Source of the DNA: Rhodosporidiobolus odoratus
Lineage: Eukaryota > Basidiomycota > Microbotryomycetes > Sporidiobolales > Sporidiobolaceae
NCBI GenBank assembly: GCA_034387635.1
Contig: JAOANU010000009.1
Location: forward strand, 857,198-921,197
DNA: 64,000 bases
Direction: 5' to 3'
Part shown: piece after piece, positions 23,361 through 35,215 of the stretch
How the letters are laid out: each line of letters opens with the position of its first letter
Numbering within the stretch: the stretch's first letter is position 1
The notes under the pieces: generated by a model
Seen by the model: the letters and a program-made list of their open reading frames with translations, nothing else
Database searches by the model: none
What the model was told of the DNA's origin: nothing
Position numbers and translations under genes: made by a program

Positions 23361-25119
23361 CTAGCAAATGCCAGAAGAGGAGCCAACCGAAGACCGAAGC
23401 TGGTCAAGTGAAGTGTCGAGATCGACTTCGTCGTGCTCGTCGTGCTCAAGAACGAGATCGTGCGACGAAGACGGCGAGGCAGTGGCGGAGCCGGCGGCGG
23501 AGGCGGAACCGAGGATGTTGCCGTCGCGGTCGACGTGCGAGTCGTGTACGGCGGAGCAGTGACGAGCGCGGTCGTGACGACGAGAGAACTTCTTCGGGCA
23601 ATGTGAGCAGTTGACTGCAGTGTAACGATCCATCAGCAGAGAAGAGAGAAGGGACGGAAGAGACGAAGAACGCACACTCGCGAACACCGAGGTGACTCTT
23701 ATAATGCGACTGCATATTGAAATTCCTCGCAAAGCCACGTCCGCACCCACTGAACGGGCAGACGAAGCGCTTGACCTGATCCTTCTTCGGTTGACGTTTC
23801 GTGCTGCCGCGCTTGCCTTGACCGACTGGAAGGCGGATCTTCTGATCCGAGTCGACCGGAGTGGCCTCGACGTGCGGTGCCGCCGGAGACTTTACGACGC
23901 TCTGCAGGGCGGGCTGGGGCACCGGGGCAGGCCTCGAGAAAGGCAAGAAACCAGGGATAGAAGCGGCGACAGGAGCAGGAAGACCGGACGACAGGACGAA
24001 CGACTCGCTGGCGACCGAACTAGACATGTCGGGTTGCTGGACTTGCGGTTGAGGCTAAAAAGGGAAGAAATGAGGTCAGTCGGCGAGATCGCGGCGAGAA
24101 GGGAGTTCCGGACGAACCTGAGCATTCGGGACGAAATAGTAAGTGCCGTGCGGCGTCTCGATAGCGGCGGGAGCCGGAGCGGCGACAGGCATTGCAACGG
24201 CATAGGTCATTCCGTTGATATTGACGAGCTGAGCGGAAGGTTGAACCGGAGCTGGAGCCGGCGCATATTGAAGCGAAACGGCCGGCTGAGGCTGTTGATA
24301 GACTTGCTGGGCTTGCTGCTCTGAGCCGAGATACACGCTGTTGGACTGGGCGTAGTAAGAGTGCTGGGGTTCTGCTACTTGCGGTTGCTGAAGGTAGATA
24401 GCCGAGTTACCGAACGAGGCCGGTGAAGGCGCGGGCGAGGGTAGTTGACTGTACAGGTGTCCGGGCTGAGTCGACGTCGTCTGTGCATGATGTTGGTACA
24501 TGTCGCCGTCGCTTGGAAGCGCGAGGGAGGACAAAGAGTCGAGATCCAAAGTGCTGCGAGGGAAGTCCATTTGTTCCTGAACACGGGAAAAGAGGAACAG
24601 GCGGGATCGACAGGAAAAGAGGGCAGGGACACAAAGAGTGGAACGTCAGCGATGCATACCTACGTCTGCCCTTGACCAACGAGGCAGAGAAGAGGAGGAA
24701 CAGCGCACCTTGAACGCGTGCGCAGCAGTCGCCTCCTCACTTCCAAAGTTGATCGATCCGTTGTCGAATTGAGCATGGTCTCCCTCATGAAGGACGAGAG
24801 GCTTGATATCCATGACGAGCGGGGACGCGGTGGGAGTCAAGTGTATGCTCGAAGCGGGAGAGACGGCGCGATCGGAGCCGCTTGTCGTGACGGAAGGAGA
24901 GGACCCTGAAGTGAGGGAAGGGACGGAGTTGGCGGGGGAGGGAGGGTCGTACGCGTAGTCGTATGAAGTAGGGATGTCGTAGTCAAACGCGGTACTTGTA
25001 TAGTCGGTAGAGAGGGAGGAGTAACTCGAGCCCAGTCCAAATGTCGAGGGGGAGGGGAGGACGGAGAAACAGTTCTTGTGGAGAGGGAAGTTGGTCGTGT
25101 CGAGTTGCAGTGGGTCCAT
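23361..25119 (-). CDS. C2H2 zinc-finger transcription factor
   Basis: A nuclear DNA-binding regulator. Exon 1 begins MDPLQLDTTNFPLHKN and is rich in Ser, Thr, Pro and Tyr. The middle is Gln/Pro/Ala-rich (for example QQAQQVYQQPQPAVSLQYAP) and looks like an activation region. Near the C-terminus, after a basic stretch (GKRGSTKRQPKKDQVKR), are two fingers. Finger 1 is CPFSGCGRGFARNFNMQSHYKSH (C-x4-C-x12-H-x3-H) and finger 2 is CSHCPKKFSRRHDRARHCSAVH (C-x2-C-x12-H-x4-H). The FxRxFNxxSHxKSH and FSRRHDxxRH signatures are those of Swi5/Ace2- and Crz1-like fungal factors; orthology is not settled. An acidic tail follows. The start is placed at the ATG after the pyrimidine-rich leader. Confidence 0.75.
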
Positions 25120-25847
25120 CTTGAGCAGCTGGAGAACTCCGATGGTGTAGAAGCGCGAAGGAGGAAAGAGAGAAGAAGGAAAGGCAAGAGGAGTTTGAGG
25201 GTTTCTGCCAAGCGCGGCACGCCCGACATTTCTCGGCAGAAACGCTTCCGCCTGCACCGCCTCTCGACGCTTCGCGGCAACAAACGGCCGACATTCTGCC
25301 AGCTCGCCGGCCTCGTACAGTATGTGCGCCGAGCAGAGCAGTACACCGCCAAGCAAGATCTTGCGTGAACGCTCTCTCCTGAGCCGTTGTCCGCAAAGAA
25401 CCACGCAAATTATACACGAAAAAAGGAAAACCGGAAAACGAGACGACAGATAGAAGGGCGGCGGTAAGGCCAGGGGAGAGGGAAGGAGCAGAAGCTCACA
25501 AGGTTGATTGTAGTGTCCGATCGAAAGGGTGAGAGGAAGAAGAAGAGGGAGAGGAGCGCTGAGGAAAGCGCGGGGGGTAGGAAAGTGCACGGCTCGAACA
25601 CAGCCGTAAGATGGGAAGGGAGGAGGAGGAAGGAGGCGGAAGGGAAGGGAACTGAAAGGCGTAAAGGTGGACTACAACCAAGTGGGTACAAAAAGAAAAG
25701 GGGGATCAGGAGGTAGTTGAGGAGGAACCGGTAGGAGGATTGATGATCCTGCGAGCGCAAGAAGGTCAGTTCCTCCAGAGGATAGTAAGCCAAGCGATCT
25801 GCTCACCCAATCGGCTGATTGTCGTTGTTCGAGTCGTGCGCCTTATC
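25120..25847. other. 730-bp leader/promoter of the zinc-finger gene
   Basis: No supported gene. On the minus strand it is strongly pyrimidine-rich from about 25430 to 25700. A long ATG-free-looking ORF reads into exon 1 of the zinc-finger gene, but its composition (Leu/Pro/Ser from CT runs) argues for an untranslated leader. Confidence 0.4.
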
Positions 25848-26850
25848 CTATTTCTTGACGACGATAGGGACTGTAGACGAGGCAACAGACACGTCAGCAG
25901 GAGGGATCATAAGGCGCAGCTGGCTGTAAGTACGCACCGACGATGATGACGACAAGAACGGCGATGCCGACCGCGATCAGGATGCGCATCTTCATGTCCT
26001 TCCTATATTTCGGAACAAGGACCAAAACCAAGATCAGAAAGTAGCTCAAACGTAGGCTTTACGCCTTTCAAGGCCGCATCGAGATAGTCGGATACCTGGA
26101 CTCACCACCACTGCGGAGTAAGAGCCGCGTCAGTGCGATCTCAAAAGAGATAGAAGAGGGGAAGAAAAGCAAGCTACGCACCATCTTCTTCCTCACGCGG
26201 TTGGCGCCCCTCCTGAACCCTTGCGCACTCTGAGCAAGGTTGTCTGCCGAAGAGATCGGAGTCATCAGGGCCACTACCTTTTGTAGGGATTGACCAGGAC
26301 CGCCGGCTCGGCGGGGTGGTCACGAAAGTGAACGACGTACCGGTCTTGTCCTGTAGCGCATCAAGCCTTTCTCCCCTCTCGGCCACCTGTAAGCGAAGAC
26401 AATGCCCATCAGCGTCGCTGGCTGGGGCTTAGCAAGATGATGCAGTCGGAGAAAAAGGTGGGAAAGGGGGTGGAAACCCGTCGGAACCGGTACACGGAGC
26501 CAAGACGAACCTTTGTAAGGTTGTCTTTCATGATCCCGACCGTATCATCAATTTGCTGCTGAATCTGAGCCGTCTTGGTATTGCCGCCTCCGCCAGCAAC
26601 CTTGGCGCCTTCGGCAGGTCCGGGACCACCTCCGGGCTGGTTGGGGTTGGAGCCGGGGATATAGGGGTCGTAGGGTTCAGACCTGGCATGGCGATACGAT
26701 ACGAGGAATTTGCGGGCGAGAGGACCGAGGTGGGAAAGGAGAGGAGAGGAGGCAGGTCAGCGATGAGAGGAGGGGAATGAGGTCAAGGTGCTCAGGGAGG
26801 TGCGCCGATCCACTGCAATGCTCTGACGGTATTTCCTCTCCCGTATACAT
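25848..26850 (-). CDS. SNC1: synaptobrevin/VAMP-type v-SNARE
   Basis: An R-SNARE for fusion of secretory and endocytic vesicles with the plasma membrane. The spliced product reads [20 protein letters not shown]..., a Gly-rich head, then the SNARE motif from [20 protein letters not shown] through [19 protein letters not shown] (zero-layer arginine in AERGERL) to [21 protein letters not shown] single C-terminal anchor ([21 protein letters not shown]) ends KK. Length and WWKDMK junction are typical. The only frame compatible with the conserved [10 protein letters not shown] needs exon 1 to end in AT (26850-26849) and exon 2 to begin with G (26682), so the initiator codon is split by a 166-nt intron. 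Introns also separate the four downstream coding blocks. The downstream ATG at 26689 is in the wrong frame. Confidence 0.85.
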
Positions 26851-27076
26851 CTTCAGCTAGGCTATCCAGGGTGTAGTTGAAGAGTGATTGTGGAGCTTCG
26901 CGTTGTCGACCTCCGCTAGAGAGTGATGAAATGGGCAGGGGACAAGAGGAGCAGGGAAGGCAATGTACATGTCGTTAAAGTCGGTAGTAGAAGGGTAGTC
27001 GCTGTCTCTGTAGCTCATTCGCCAACGATGAGCGAAAGTGTAGCAGTCGGGAAGGCGAGAGCCACGAAACCAACAA

Positions 27077-27120
<44 letters not shown>
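27077..27120. repeat. 44-nt homopolymer G tract
   Basis: An uninterrupted run of G on the plus strand, between the divergent synaptobrevin gene and the gene at 27333. The true length is uncertain because such runs are hard to sequence. Confidence 0.9.
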
Positions 27121-27127
<7 letters not shown>

Positions 27128-27332
27128 CCCACCTTCGTTCAACGACCAGTCACTCGGCTGACTAGCTCGACTCTACGCACTACGTCTCAGCACCCGACCA
27201 GGCGTGCTCCCTGCTACTGGTCGTCGGCCGCACGAGTCCGCTCTCGTCGAGTCGTTCACTTCCGAGGAGGGACTGGTGTCATCGCACGAAGCCCTTCTGC
27301 GTTCTCTCGTAGGGCTAGCAGCAACGGTTGAT

Positions 27333-28208
27333 ATGAACTGTATGTCCCCGCTGCCGTGCCCCTCCTTCTCGCGAGCTGACCTTTCCCCTTCCTTTTCCAG
27401 CCGACAACAGCTTCCCCACTCCCGGTCAACTCGTCGACAAGGTCCCCTTGATACGCAACCCTGGCTTCTGGGTACCCAAACCCGTGCGTCCCTTTCGCAT
27501 CGAACCAGATGCTCGCCTATGTGCTGACGAGGTGTGATTGTGAAACTTCCTTTTGAGCAGGTCGAACTTCCGCCAGACATTCAACCTTTGCCAGAGGATG
27601 TCCATGCCTACGTGAGCGCGCTCCCACGCACCTTGGAACATATTTGGAGCTCACCCTTCTCTACCGCGCAGTTCGTCTACGACCACTCGCTTGAATCCCA
27701 CGTCCTCTCCACCCTGCCTTCTGCTCTGCAAAACCTCCAACAGACCCACTCTCAACGGCTTCACCTCCTCGCCTCCTACGCCGATTCGAAAGAAAGAGCT
27801 CGGAAAGCTCGGCTGAACCAGGTAGCGCCGGGGTATGCGGAAGGAGGTGCGGCGCTGGAACCGACACGGAGAAGGGAGACGGCCATGCCTGCCTCTGCTT
27901 CGGGGTTAACACCGGCGATCAAGCAGAGGAGCGCAGAGGAGAGCTTGCTAGGTGAGTCAGACGAGGAAGGGAGCGAAGGGAAAGCGCCCTCAACACCAAC
28001 CGCACCTCAGGCTGCAAATCAGGCGCAAGGGAGTTTCTTGGGTGGACCCGAGTTTGGGTCACCGAAAGAGGCGGGAGAGGCGACGTTGGATAAGATGCAG
28101 CGGGATCAGATGCTGGACTTTTTTGAAGGGTTGGAACAGTTGGACAATCCTTCGTTTGGAGGAGGAGGGGGAGGAGGAAGTGGGGGTGAAGTGGACGATT
28201 TGATTTAG
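27333..28208 (+). CDS. conserved hypothetical fungal protein
   Basis: The start is ATGAACT at 27333, followed by a GTATGT..CCAG intron; the protein then reads SDNSFPTPGQLVDKVPLIRN, GFWVPKP, ELPPDIQPLPEDVHAYFVYD (across an intron at about 27611-27671) and HVLSTLPSALQNL. The pattern of PLPEDVxAYFVYxxxLExHVL is one I associate with small uncharacterised fungal proteins. The middle is a basic helix (SKERARKARLNQVAPGY). The tail is acidic and ends in a Gly-rich run and EVDDLI. No catalytic motif, signal peptide or TM segment. It is divergent from the synaptobrevin gene across the poly-G tract. Confidence 0.6.
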
Positions 28209-28291
28209 CTTCCTGTCTGTGTAGGTATGTGTGCTTGTTATCCTACGCAACGGAGTGCCCATTGAGCCCTTTCATTGGCGCGAGTCGCGAG

Positions 28292-31200
28292 ATGCTTGCC
28301 GCCGGACTTCGCAAGCGGCGAACTAGTTTTCTTTCTTTCCTCGTACGGTCGTTCCGCTCTGTTTCATCCGCCACCGCCATGACAGAACCGGCACCCCCAC
28401 CATATCCCGCTCCACGACCAGCAACGCCCGGCGTCGGTCCTTCACCCGAAATTACTCGACTGGCGGCACTTCGAAGGTCGCGAGCGGGCAGATTCACAGC
28501 GGGAGCTTGGCGATGGAAGGGCTTGATCGCGGCAGGAGTTGCTGGAGCTTACGTATGGACAGTGTGAGTCCCTCGAGCTGGACGAACGCGAGGTGGAGCT
28601 GGAATGGGCTAACCACATCGGAATCGGCGGTGGTGGTCGAGCAGCTGGGAGGGGGAGAAACGCAAGGCGTTCAAGCGGGATACGATTCACGACAATGTGA
28701 GTGGCCGCCGGCGTCCTTTCCGCTTGGCGTCGGCTTCGAGGAGAAAGACGTCTTTCCTCCTTTCCGCAACTCATACATTTCTTTCTGGCGGTTGTCCTGT
28801 CCCTTCCTTTGCAGACTTACCTCTACTGGAAGATCTATGACGGGTAAGATGACGAGAGGCGTCGCATTCGAACAGGGACAGGCTGATGGGGAACTTCCTT
28901 CGCCTTCGCAGCGGGATCGTTGAGGCAATATCGGCTGGATCAAGGTGCATTCTGCTCCAGCTTCCCACTCTCTGCATTCTATCTGAACTACCTCCAGATG
29001 TCCATGCTGACGGTTCCTACCTGCCCCTTTCCTGCCATTGCATATCGTTCCCTGTCGCTTTGATCATGTCATCGTTCTTTTCCCTTTCTCCATCGACAGC
29101 TTGAACTACCTTCTGAGCTCATCGCAGGGCGGATCACCTGAAGAGCCGCCACGAGTCATGACGGTGCGTACCCTTGCCACACCCCCGGCCGATTGCCAGC
29201 TAATCTGCTCGAGTATCGCAGCTCTTCGACGTTGTTCGGACACTAAAGTTCATTGAGGCGGATGACCGTATCGTGCGTGTTCCATACACCTCACTTGTCT
29301 GAGCCAGGTCTGATATGGCCTGCGTTACAGCGTGGCATCGTTGCCGACTTCTCCTCAACCTCGGTACCTTCCGTCCCATCTTACAACTTGGGCCTAGCAC
29401 AAGTGGAAGAAATCCAAGACGCCCTCCTCGAGCTCCGAAGAGTCAAGCAGGAAAAGTTTGGAACTGAAGAGCCGGATGGATGGAGAACGGTTGCGTGGAC
29501 GGATAGCTTTTACAGTCAGGGACAATATTTACTCGCAAGCGGTGCGTTTTCCTCCTTCTACCCAATCTGGAAGCTCAGACTCTCATCGTCAACGCCAAAC
29601 AGCCTTCGACGAGATCTACTGCCAACCGACTGGCGAGGTTCCGCTCGTTGGCATGGGTGAGTTTGACCCTCTCCAAACACCTATTTCTACTCTCGGATTT
29701 CTCTCTGAATCATGTTGCCATGCTGACTCTTCGAGCTTGCCACGATAGGTTCGACAACACCCTTTTTCGGTCGTCTCGCCAAGTGGCTAGGTATCGAAGT
29801 ACATGCCGAGGCTCGCAATGAGTACAAGGCATTTGTGCAACCCGTGCGTAGCTCTTCCTCTTCTTTCCCTATGTTCTAACGCTGCGACTTGGTCACGCTC
29901 ATGACTTCTCCTCTGCACAGTACATCGACGAACAACTCACCCCACCCCAGCGAGAAAATCACCTTCAACTCCTAGCCGACCTGAACGATAACTTGATGAC
30001 TTACATTGGCCGCAACCGTTTCTCCTCCCCCACCAAAAGTGGTCGAGAATCCCTAGAACATGTCAAGAGCCTCTCCAAGGTCGGCCCATTCACGGCGGCT
30101 CGAGCTTTAGAGGTGGGGTTGATCGATGGGGTTTGTTATCGTCAGGATGTGCTGGATTCGGTGATGAATGAGGAGCAGGAACATGTCCGTGCTTTACCCC
30201 TCAGCGGGGTAGGGAGTGTGTTGAAGCCGGTGTTGGATATAGCGGGTGCAGAGGCGGCTGCCCCGAGCTCTCCAACGCTGGAGTTGGAGAAGGAGAAGAA
30301 GTGGGCGGAAGAGGGAAAGAAGGAAAGGAACCTCATGGGCTTCTATCACTTCCATAAGGTGGTCGAACGGGCAGCGGAGAAGTTCTTGAAGGACACTATC
30401 GAGGTTGGAGTGGTTTATTTGCTAGGAGGTATTGGAGACCCCGGAGAGTACGCCTTTCCCCCTTTCTCTTCCTTCGCTGTCTCCCCTGCTCACGCTGCTC
30501 TCGGCATTCTCCTGCTCTCCCACAGGTTCGGTACCGCATCCGTAGTACGAGGCCTAAAGGAAGCAGGCGAGGACGAAACCATCGGCGCCGTCGTTCTCCG
30601 CATTGACTCTGGGGGCGGAGCTGTAGTAGCCAGCGATACCATCTGGGCGGCGGTGCGAGATTTGAGGAATAAGGGCAAGACGGTCGTGGCGAGCTTTGGG
30701 AACTCGTGCGCGAGTGGGGGGTACTGGGTTAGCACGCATGCTGATGCGATTTTGGCTGCTCGTGCGTTTCTTTGTCGTGCTTTGTGATTCTGGAAATGCT
30801 GACTTTCGCTGACGCTCTCGTTCCTCCTCTAGCTTCGACTGTCACCGGCAGGTAAGGCTGCCGTCTCGTCAGGTATCGATCGCCGTAACTGCACTGACAC
30901 CCCTCCTCTTGTCGCTCCGTAGCATCGGCGTCGCAGCTCTGCGACCAACCTTCCTCCAGCGCTTCTTCGACCGCTTCCACATCACTCTTGAAAACCTATC
31001 CGTCGGCTCCCGAGCCATGGACGTCACTCACTCTCTGACCCCGGAAGAAATCGAGCGACACAAGCAAGGCGTCGACGCCATGTACGCCGATTTCAAGCGA
31101 CGAGTTTGCGAAGGAAGGGGAATTGGTGAGCAGGTTATTGAGGGGATTGCGGGCGGGAGGGTCATGACGGGCTTGCGAGCGTTCGAGCTCAATGCACCGA

Positions 31201-32412
31201 AGGAGCTGATTGATCAGATTAAGGGATTTGAGGCGCAGGGGAAAGCAGAGGAAGCGGTCGTGATCGCCGATTCGACAGTCCAGGCGAAGCAGCAAGATAC
31301 GACTGTTGCTGAACTCGGCGAAGGACAAGAAACATCCCCCTTTGCCGTCCCCGAAGTCATTGCTTCTCCCGACGCGGCTTCTCCTTCTTCTCCTTCTTCC
31401 TCCGACTCGGACGCAACCCCGCTTGCTTCACCCAACACCCCCGCTTCTTCCCCTAACGCCGACGTATCGTCGACCGACCCTCCCGGCGAGCCTGCAGACT
31501 CACTTGTCCCCGCCAAACCCGCATCGACCGGCGCGGTCAACGGCGCCGCCGGCTTGTACGAGTACGAGGAGGGACCGTACGGACGAGGACTGATCGACGG
31601 CCTCGGTGGCTTACGAGACGCTGCGATCTATGCTTGCCAGGTCTTTGTGCGTTCCCATGTTTCTACCGTACCTCGCGCGTGTAACCTCGACTGACCTGCT
31701 CATTTCCCCCCAACCTTTTACGCCGCCTCGGACCCCACCCTTGTACTTGTCACACGAACGTGTCAGATTGCCAATGGAGTAACTGGCTACAAAATGGAGA
31801 ACCCGGATGTTTCGGACGACGAAGCTATCAAGACTTTGTTGCCTGAAGCGAAATTTGTTGAGGCGGAGGATGGACAGATGGCGTTGCAGGTTGATGGTGC
31901 GTTGCTTCCTCTGCAGACAGGATACAGGAGAACAGAGGTGCTCATGCGGTTCTTCTCGCGTGTTTCAGTCCGCCTGAAACGCTTCCCAGTTCACAAGTCG
32001 TTCTGGCAACAACTCGCCGTACGTTGCTTTCATTCAAGCTTTCCCTCAAGGGTCCTTACAACCTGCCCTGGGTCCGCTGACTCCGAGATTGCTGTACGGA
32101 TCACTCATCATGCATTGCACCTAGCAGGAAGCCTCCCGACGCGGCGACTCAATGGCCGACCAACTCTCCCTCTCCCTCCTCCCCTCCTTCCAGTTCCTCA
32201 AATCCAATTTCGCCCACTACTTCCTCTCCTCCTTGGCTGACAGTGTCCTCTCCTCCGCCTCCGACCTGGATGGATTGTCTACGTCCGGCTCGAATGGTGT
32301 ACGAGGAACAGCGACGCCTGGGTTGGGGCTCGGGACGGCCGCGAGTTGGGCGAGGTCGGGCGGTCGGGGGGCAAGGGCTGAATGGACGAGTGCGGGTGGG
32401 CGGTGGGTGTGA
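28292..32412 (+). CDS. SppA-like S49 family serine protease
   Basis: A tandem-domain S49 peptidase of the long SppA (protease IV) type. The first repeat has the catalytic lysine context EYKAFVQPYIDEQLT, equivalent to E. coli SppA GTYKSAVEPF. The second has the nucleophile context SFGNSCASGGYWVSTHADAI, equivalent to SMG..AASGGYW. TIGAVVLRIDSGGG and STVTGSIGVAALRPTF are further S49 hallmarks. Bacterial members degrade signal peptides; plant and cyanobacterial ones act in thylakoids; the fungal role is not established. The N-terminus (MLAAGLRKRRTSFLSFLVRS) is arginine-rich and could be a mitochondrial presequence, followed by a possible membrane segment (GLIAAGVAGAYVW). A second ATG in stronger context is at 28379. 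A C-terminal Ser/Pro-rich extension and helical tail follow the protease. About 15 introns; exons around 28580-29160 are uncertain. Confidence 0.72.
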
Positions 32413-32531
32413 GCGGAGAGTTGGTCTATAGAAAGCGGCTACGGCGTGACGATGACGGACAGTCGGATGATTTTCTTTCTCTCTCCTTCACCTCGATTCC
32501 CCTCAGCATGCAGAATAGTATGACTCGCAAC

Positions 32532-33140
32532 TTATGACTCCTCGCACGATCGCAACCCATAGCACTCAGCAGCGTGACGAGCAGCTTTGGCCCGCGTGAT
32601 CTGCCCGGTACCGTCTTTTCCGCTTCTTGCCTTCCTCTCTTCGGGCGGACCCATTTCTCCCCTCGCTCCCCGTTTCCGCATCCGCCCACGCATCATCTCC
32701 GCTTCTCTCGCGATCCACTGAACGTCGGAGTCTGACGTCTCGTCGATGAACTGCCATCTCGAGCAAGTCTCGCTCGGTCGCGGGCACCGTCTCATCTTCC
32801 TCCCTCTCCTGTCGGCTCGACGTCAGGCAGAAAGAGGGGGGCAATCTGTCGCTCTGCTGAAGAACGACAGCCTACTGGGCTGCTAGCAGCCACAACGAGC
32901 CGGATTGCCGCGGCATAGATTTGAGGACTTTTTCTTCAAGCGCCTTCGCAAGCTCGCAAGCGGGTTCTCCTCAACCTTCAAGCTAAGTCAGCTGCTGGAA
33001 ACTGGCTCATCCTGCACTGCGAACACGTAAGGTGCAATGTAGCGGGCGCGAGCCGACGCTGGCGAGATGACGGGTTCGAGATCATTGAGAAAATCGGGCA
33101 GAAGAGCGAGAAAAGAAAAGTTTCCGAGGTGGTGACGGGA
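32532..33140 (-). other. coding-like fragments on the minus strand, gene unresolved
   Basis: Several pieces look like protein but I could not join them into one frame: FLALLPDFLNDLEPVIS...ARYIAPY at about 33030-33130, ACELAKALEEKVLKSMP...LWLLAAQ at about 32880-32970 ending at a GTAGGC donor, and EREEDETVPATERDLLEM / RWQFIDETSDSDVQWIARE with a basic tail to a stop at 32532. Together they suggest a small minus-strand gene with three or more exons, or a decayed one. The rest of 32413-34034 shows only pyrimidine-rich leader sequence for the next plus-strand gene. Confidence 0.25.
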
Positions 33141-34034
33141 GCGAAATTGATGTGGGCGACGGCGGCAGTACGCGGAAGCAAGCAGGCATGGAGCAGCACA
33201 GCGAGTGTAGGAGGAGACGGACGCGACCCGTGCACCGCTTGCCAGTGGCGTGGCTTGGCGAACAGGAGTTGAGGGGAACTAGAGCAAATGTGAACTAGAT
33301 TAGAAAATTCGAAATTGCTGATTGCAATTGACTATGTTTTGTTCGAGGGGGGGACAAGTTTCAAGATTGGGGAATTCTCTCTCTCTGCACCGACACATCC
33401 CCCTTAGTACGACTGGAGAAGGCTTTCCAGAGGCCAGCTTGCACTCGCGCACCCCGTTACCACTCTCAGGCTGCGCTCTAGCGTACGCCCCCCCTTTAAA
33501 CCACCTTCAGGTCCAATCACCACTTCTCCTTCGTCTGGCGCCCTTCCTCCGCTTTGAACGAGCAGTTGAACCAGTGCAGTCTAGTCAGTTGACACGTATA
33601 TACTTGATCACCGTGCGTTCCCTCCCTTTCCCACCGACGTCGAGGTGTACTTTGACGGCACTCTCCGATTCGCTGCTGTGACCGATTCAATAGCTGACTG
33701 CTCATTCGGTTGACTGAAACGATTGACAGAGCCGAAATATAGTAGCACTACATTCACCTCACTCGTCAACCTCACCCGTTCTATCATGTCCGACTGCCAA
33801 TAGACCGCCGTCCGCTTAGGACCCTTTCCTTTTATCCCAACTTCAGTTGACCATAGTCAACATCAACTTCCTCTCCCCTCCCACCCGAGGATCAATAACT
33901 ATCCAGTACTGCAATCACACCACTGGGTCTCGCTTTGATCCCCTCCTTTCCGACACCTTCCCCCTCCCTCCTCGGACATCACTCTTCTCAGCTCCCCGCC
34001 CACCGTTTCTCCTAAACGGCCTCAACTCCTCACC

Positions 34035-35215
34035 ATGTCGACCTGCGCCTTTGCATCCTACCTCTCTATGCGTCAAAGTCGACCATCCTCGTCAGGCGGT
34101 GCGGCCGCTTCCACTTCAGTTGCGACTGTCGCCGCCTTCGCCTCTTCCTCCATCTCTCCTTTCGATGCCCACGACACCGGCTCTCCCCACAAGCGACAGC
34201 GGAATACGTCTCCCGACTACTCTGCTGCCCTCCGCCTCGGCGGCGCGGAAATCCCGTCTTACTTCGCTTGGCCCGCTCCGCCCATCGCTGCGCCGACTCC
34301 GACCCATTCCAGCTCGTCGACGCACTGCGTTCCACGCTCTATCCTCTGCACTCCGTCTTCCCCGTCAAGGTATGCTCGGCGCTCGCGGTGCCTCTTTTCG
34401 GAGGCAGCTGATTGATTTGCATTTTGCCTGCCCGCAGCACGAGTCCGTCATCTCCCTACACATCGCCTCCGTGCTCCCGTCCCCTCTCTCGTCGCTCTTC
34501 CACGTCGAAGAGCGTCCGCTTCGCACGCTGCACCAATGCTTCCGTCTTCCCTACCCATTCCACCTACGAGTACGACCGTTCGCCCATCATCCCGACAGGC
34601 GAATCCGAGTCGCTCGAAATCAAGCGGAACAACGACGACGACGAAGGAGGCTGGGTGCAGTGTCACGTTCGCGAGAAGAAGGAGGGAGAGCAGGCTCGGT
34701 GTTCACCGCAGCTGCCGAAGCACTCGCCGGCCATGGAGAACCCGGTCGAGGGTGTGCACGGGTTGATCGAAGGTGGCTTCTTTGTCGGTGACAGCGCAGA
34801 GCGAGACGGCGCGCACCCGGCGCTCGAGGCGGCGGACGCGATTCCGGAGGACAATGAACCGCTGGAGTTTGAGGATGAGGGAATGGTGGTCGATGATTCA
34901 ACCGAGTCTGCGTCCGACGAAGCACACATGGCGCCCGTTCCCAGCCTCATTCGGACCGGTTCCCCGAGCGAAGAAGACGAGTCGGCGTCGTCTGCAGCGG
35001 AGGACATTCCACCGTCGTCGTCGCCGGACTTGTCAGAGTACGACGCACATGCGCCTCGGATACGCCGCGGCAGTGCCAGTAGCGATGGGGATGAGCCGAT
35101 GGAGGAGAAGGAGCGGAAACGGGCAGAGTGTAGGAAGAAGTTTGGGTTGTGCGCGATGGGCAAGTGGTCGAGGAGCGATTTGTTCCAGAGCCATGACTCG
35201 CTGGGTGGGTTCTAA
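34035..35215 (+). CDS. Ser-rich protein with PP1-docking-like motif
   Basis: Exon 1 starts ATGTCGACCTGCGCC after a CT-rich leader and ends at a GTATGC donor; exon 2 starts about 34438, giving an in-frame join ...SPSSTSPSSPYTSPP. The conserved core is SKSVRFARCTNASVFPTHST followed by YEYDRSPI. KSVRF fits the RVxF docking consensus for protein phosphatase 1 (K/R-x-V/I-x-F), and the VRFA..VF.T.S.YEYDR arrangement recurs in uncharacterised fungal regulators. The remainder is acidic, with many SS/SD/EE clusters, and ends with a basic RKKFGLCAMGKWSR. I infer a PP1-targeting or kinase-regulated protein; function unproven. Confidence 0.6.

Noticed and set aside
24646..25590. Long minus-strand frame upstream of the zinc-finger ATG
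   Set aside because: Its extension before MDPLQL is Leu/Pro/Ser from pyrimidine runs, as in other leaders; I treat it as untranslated.
34440..35160. Long minus-strand frames opposite the PP1-motif gene
   Set aside because: They mirror the acidic/Ser-rich codons of the plus-strand gene and have no family features.
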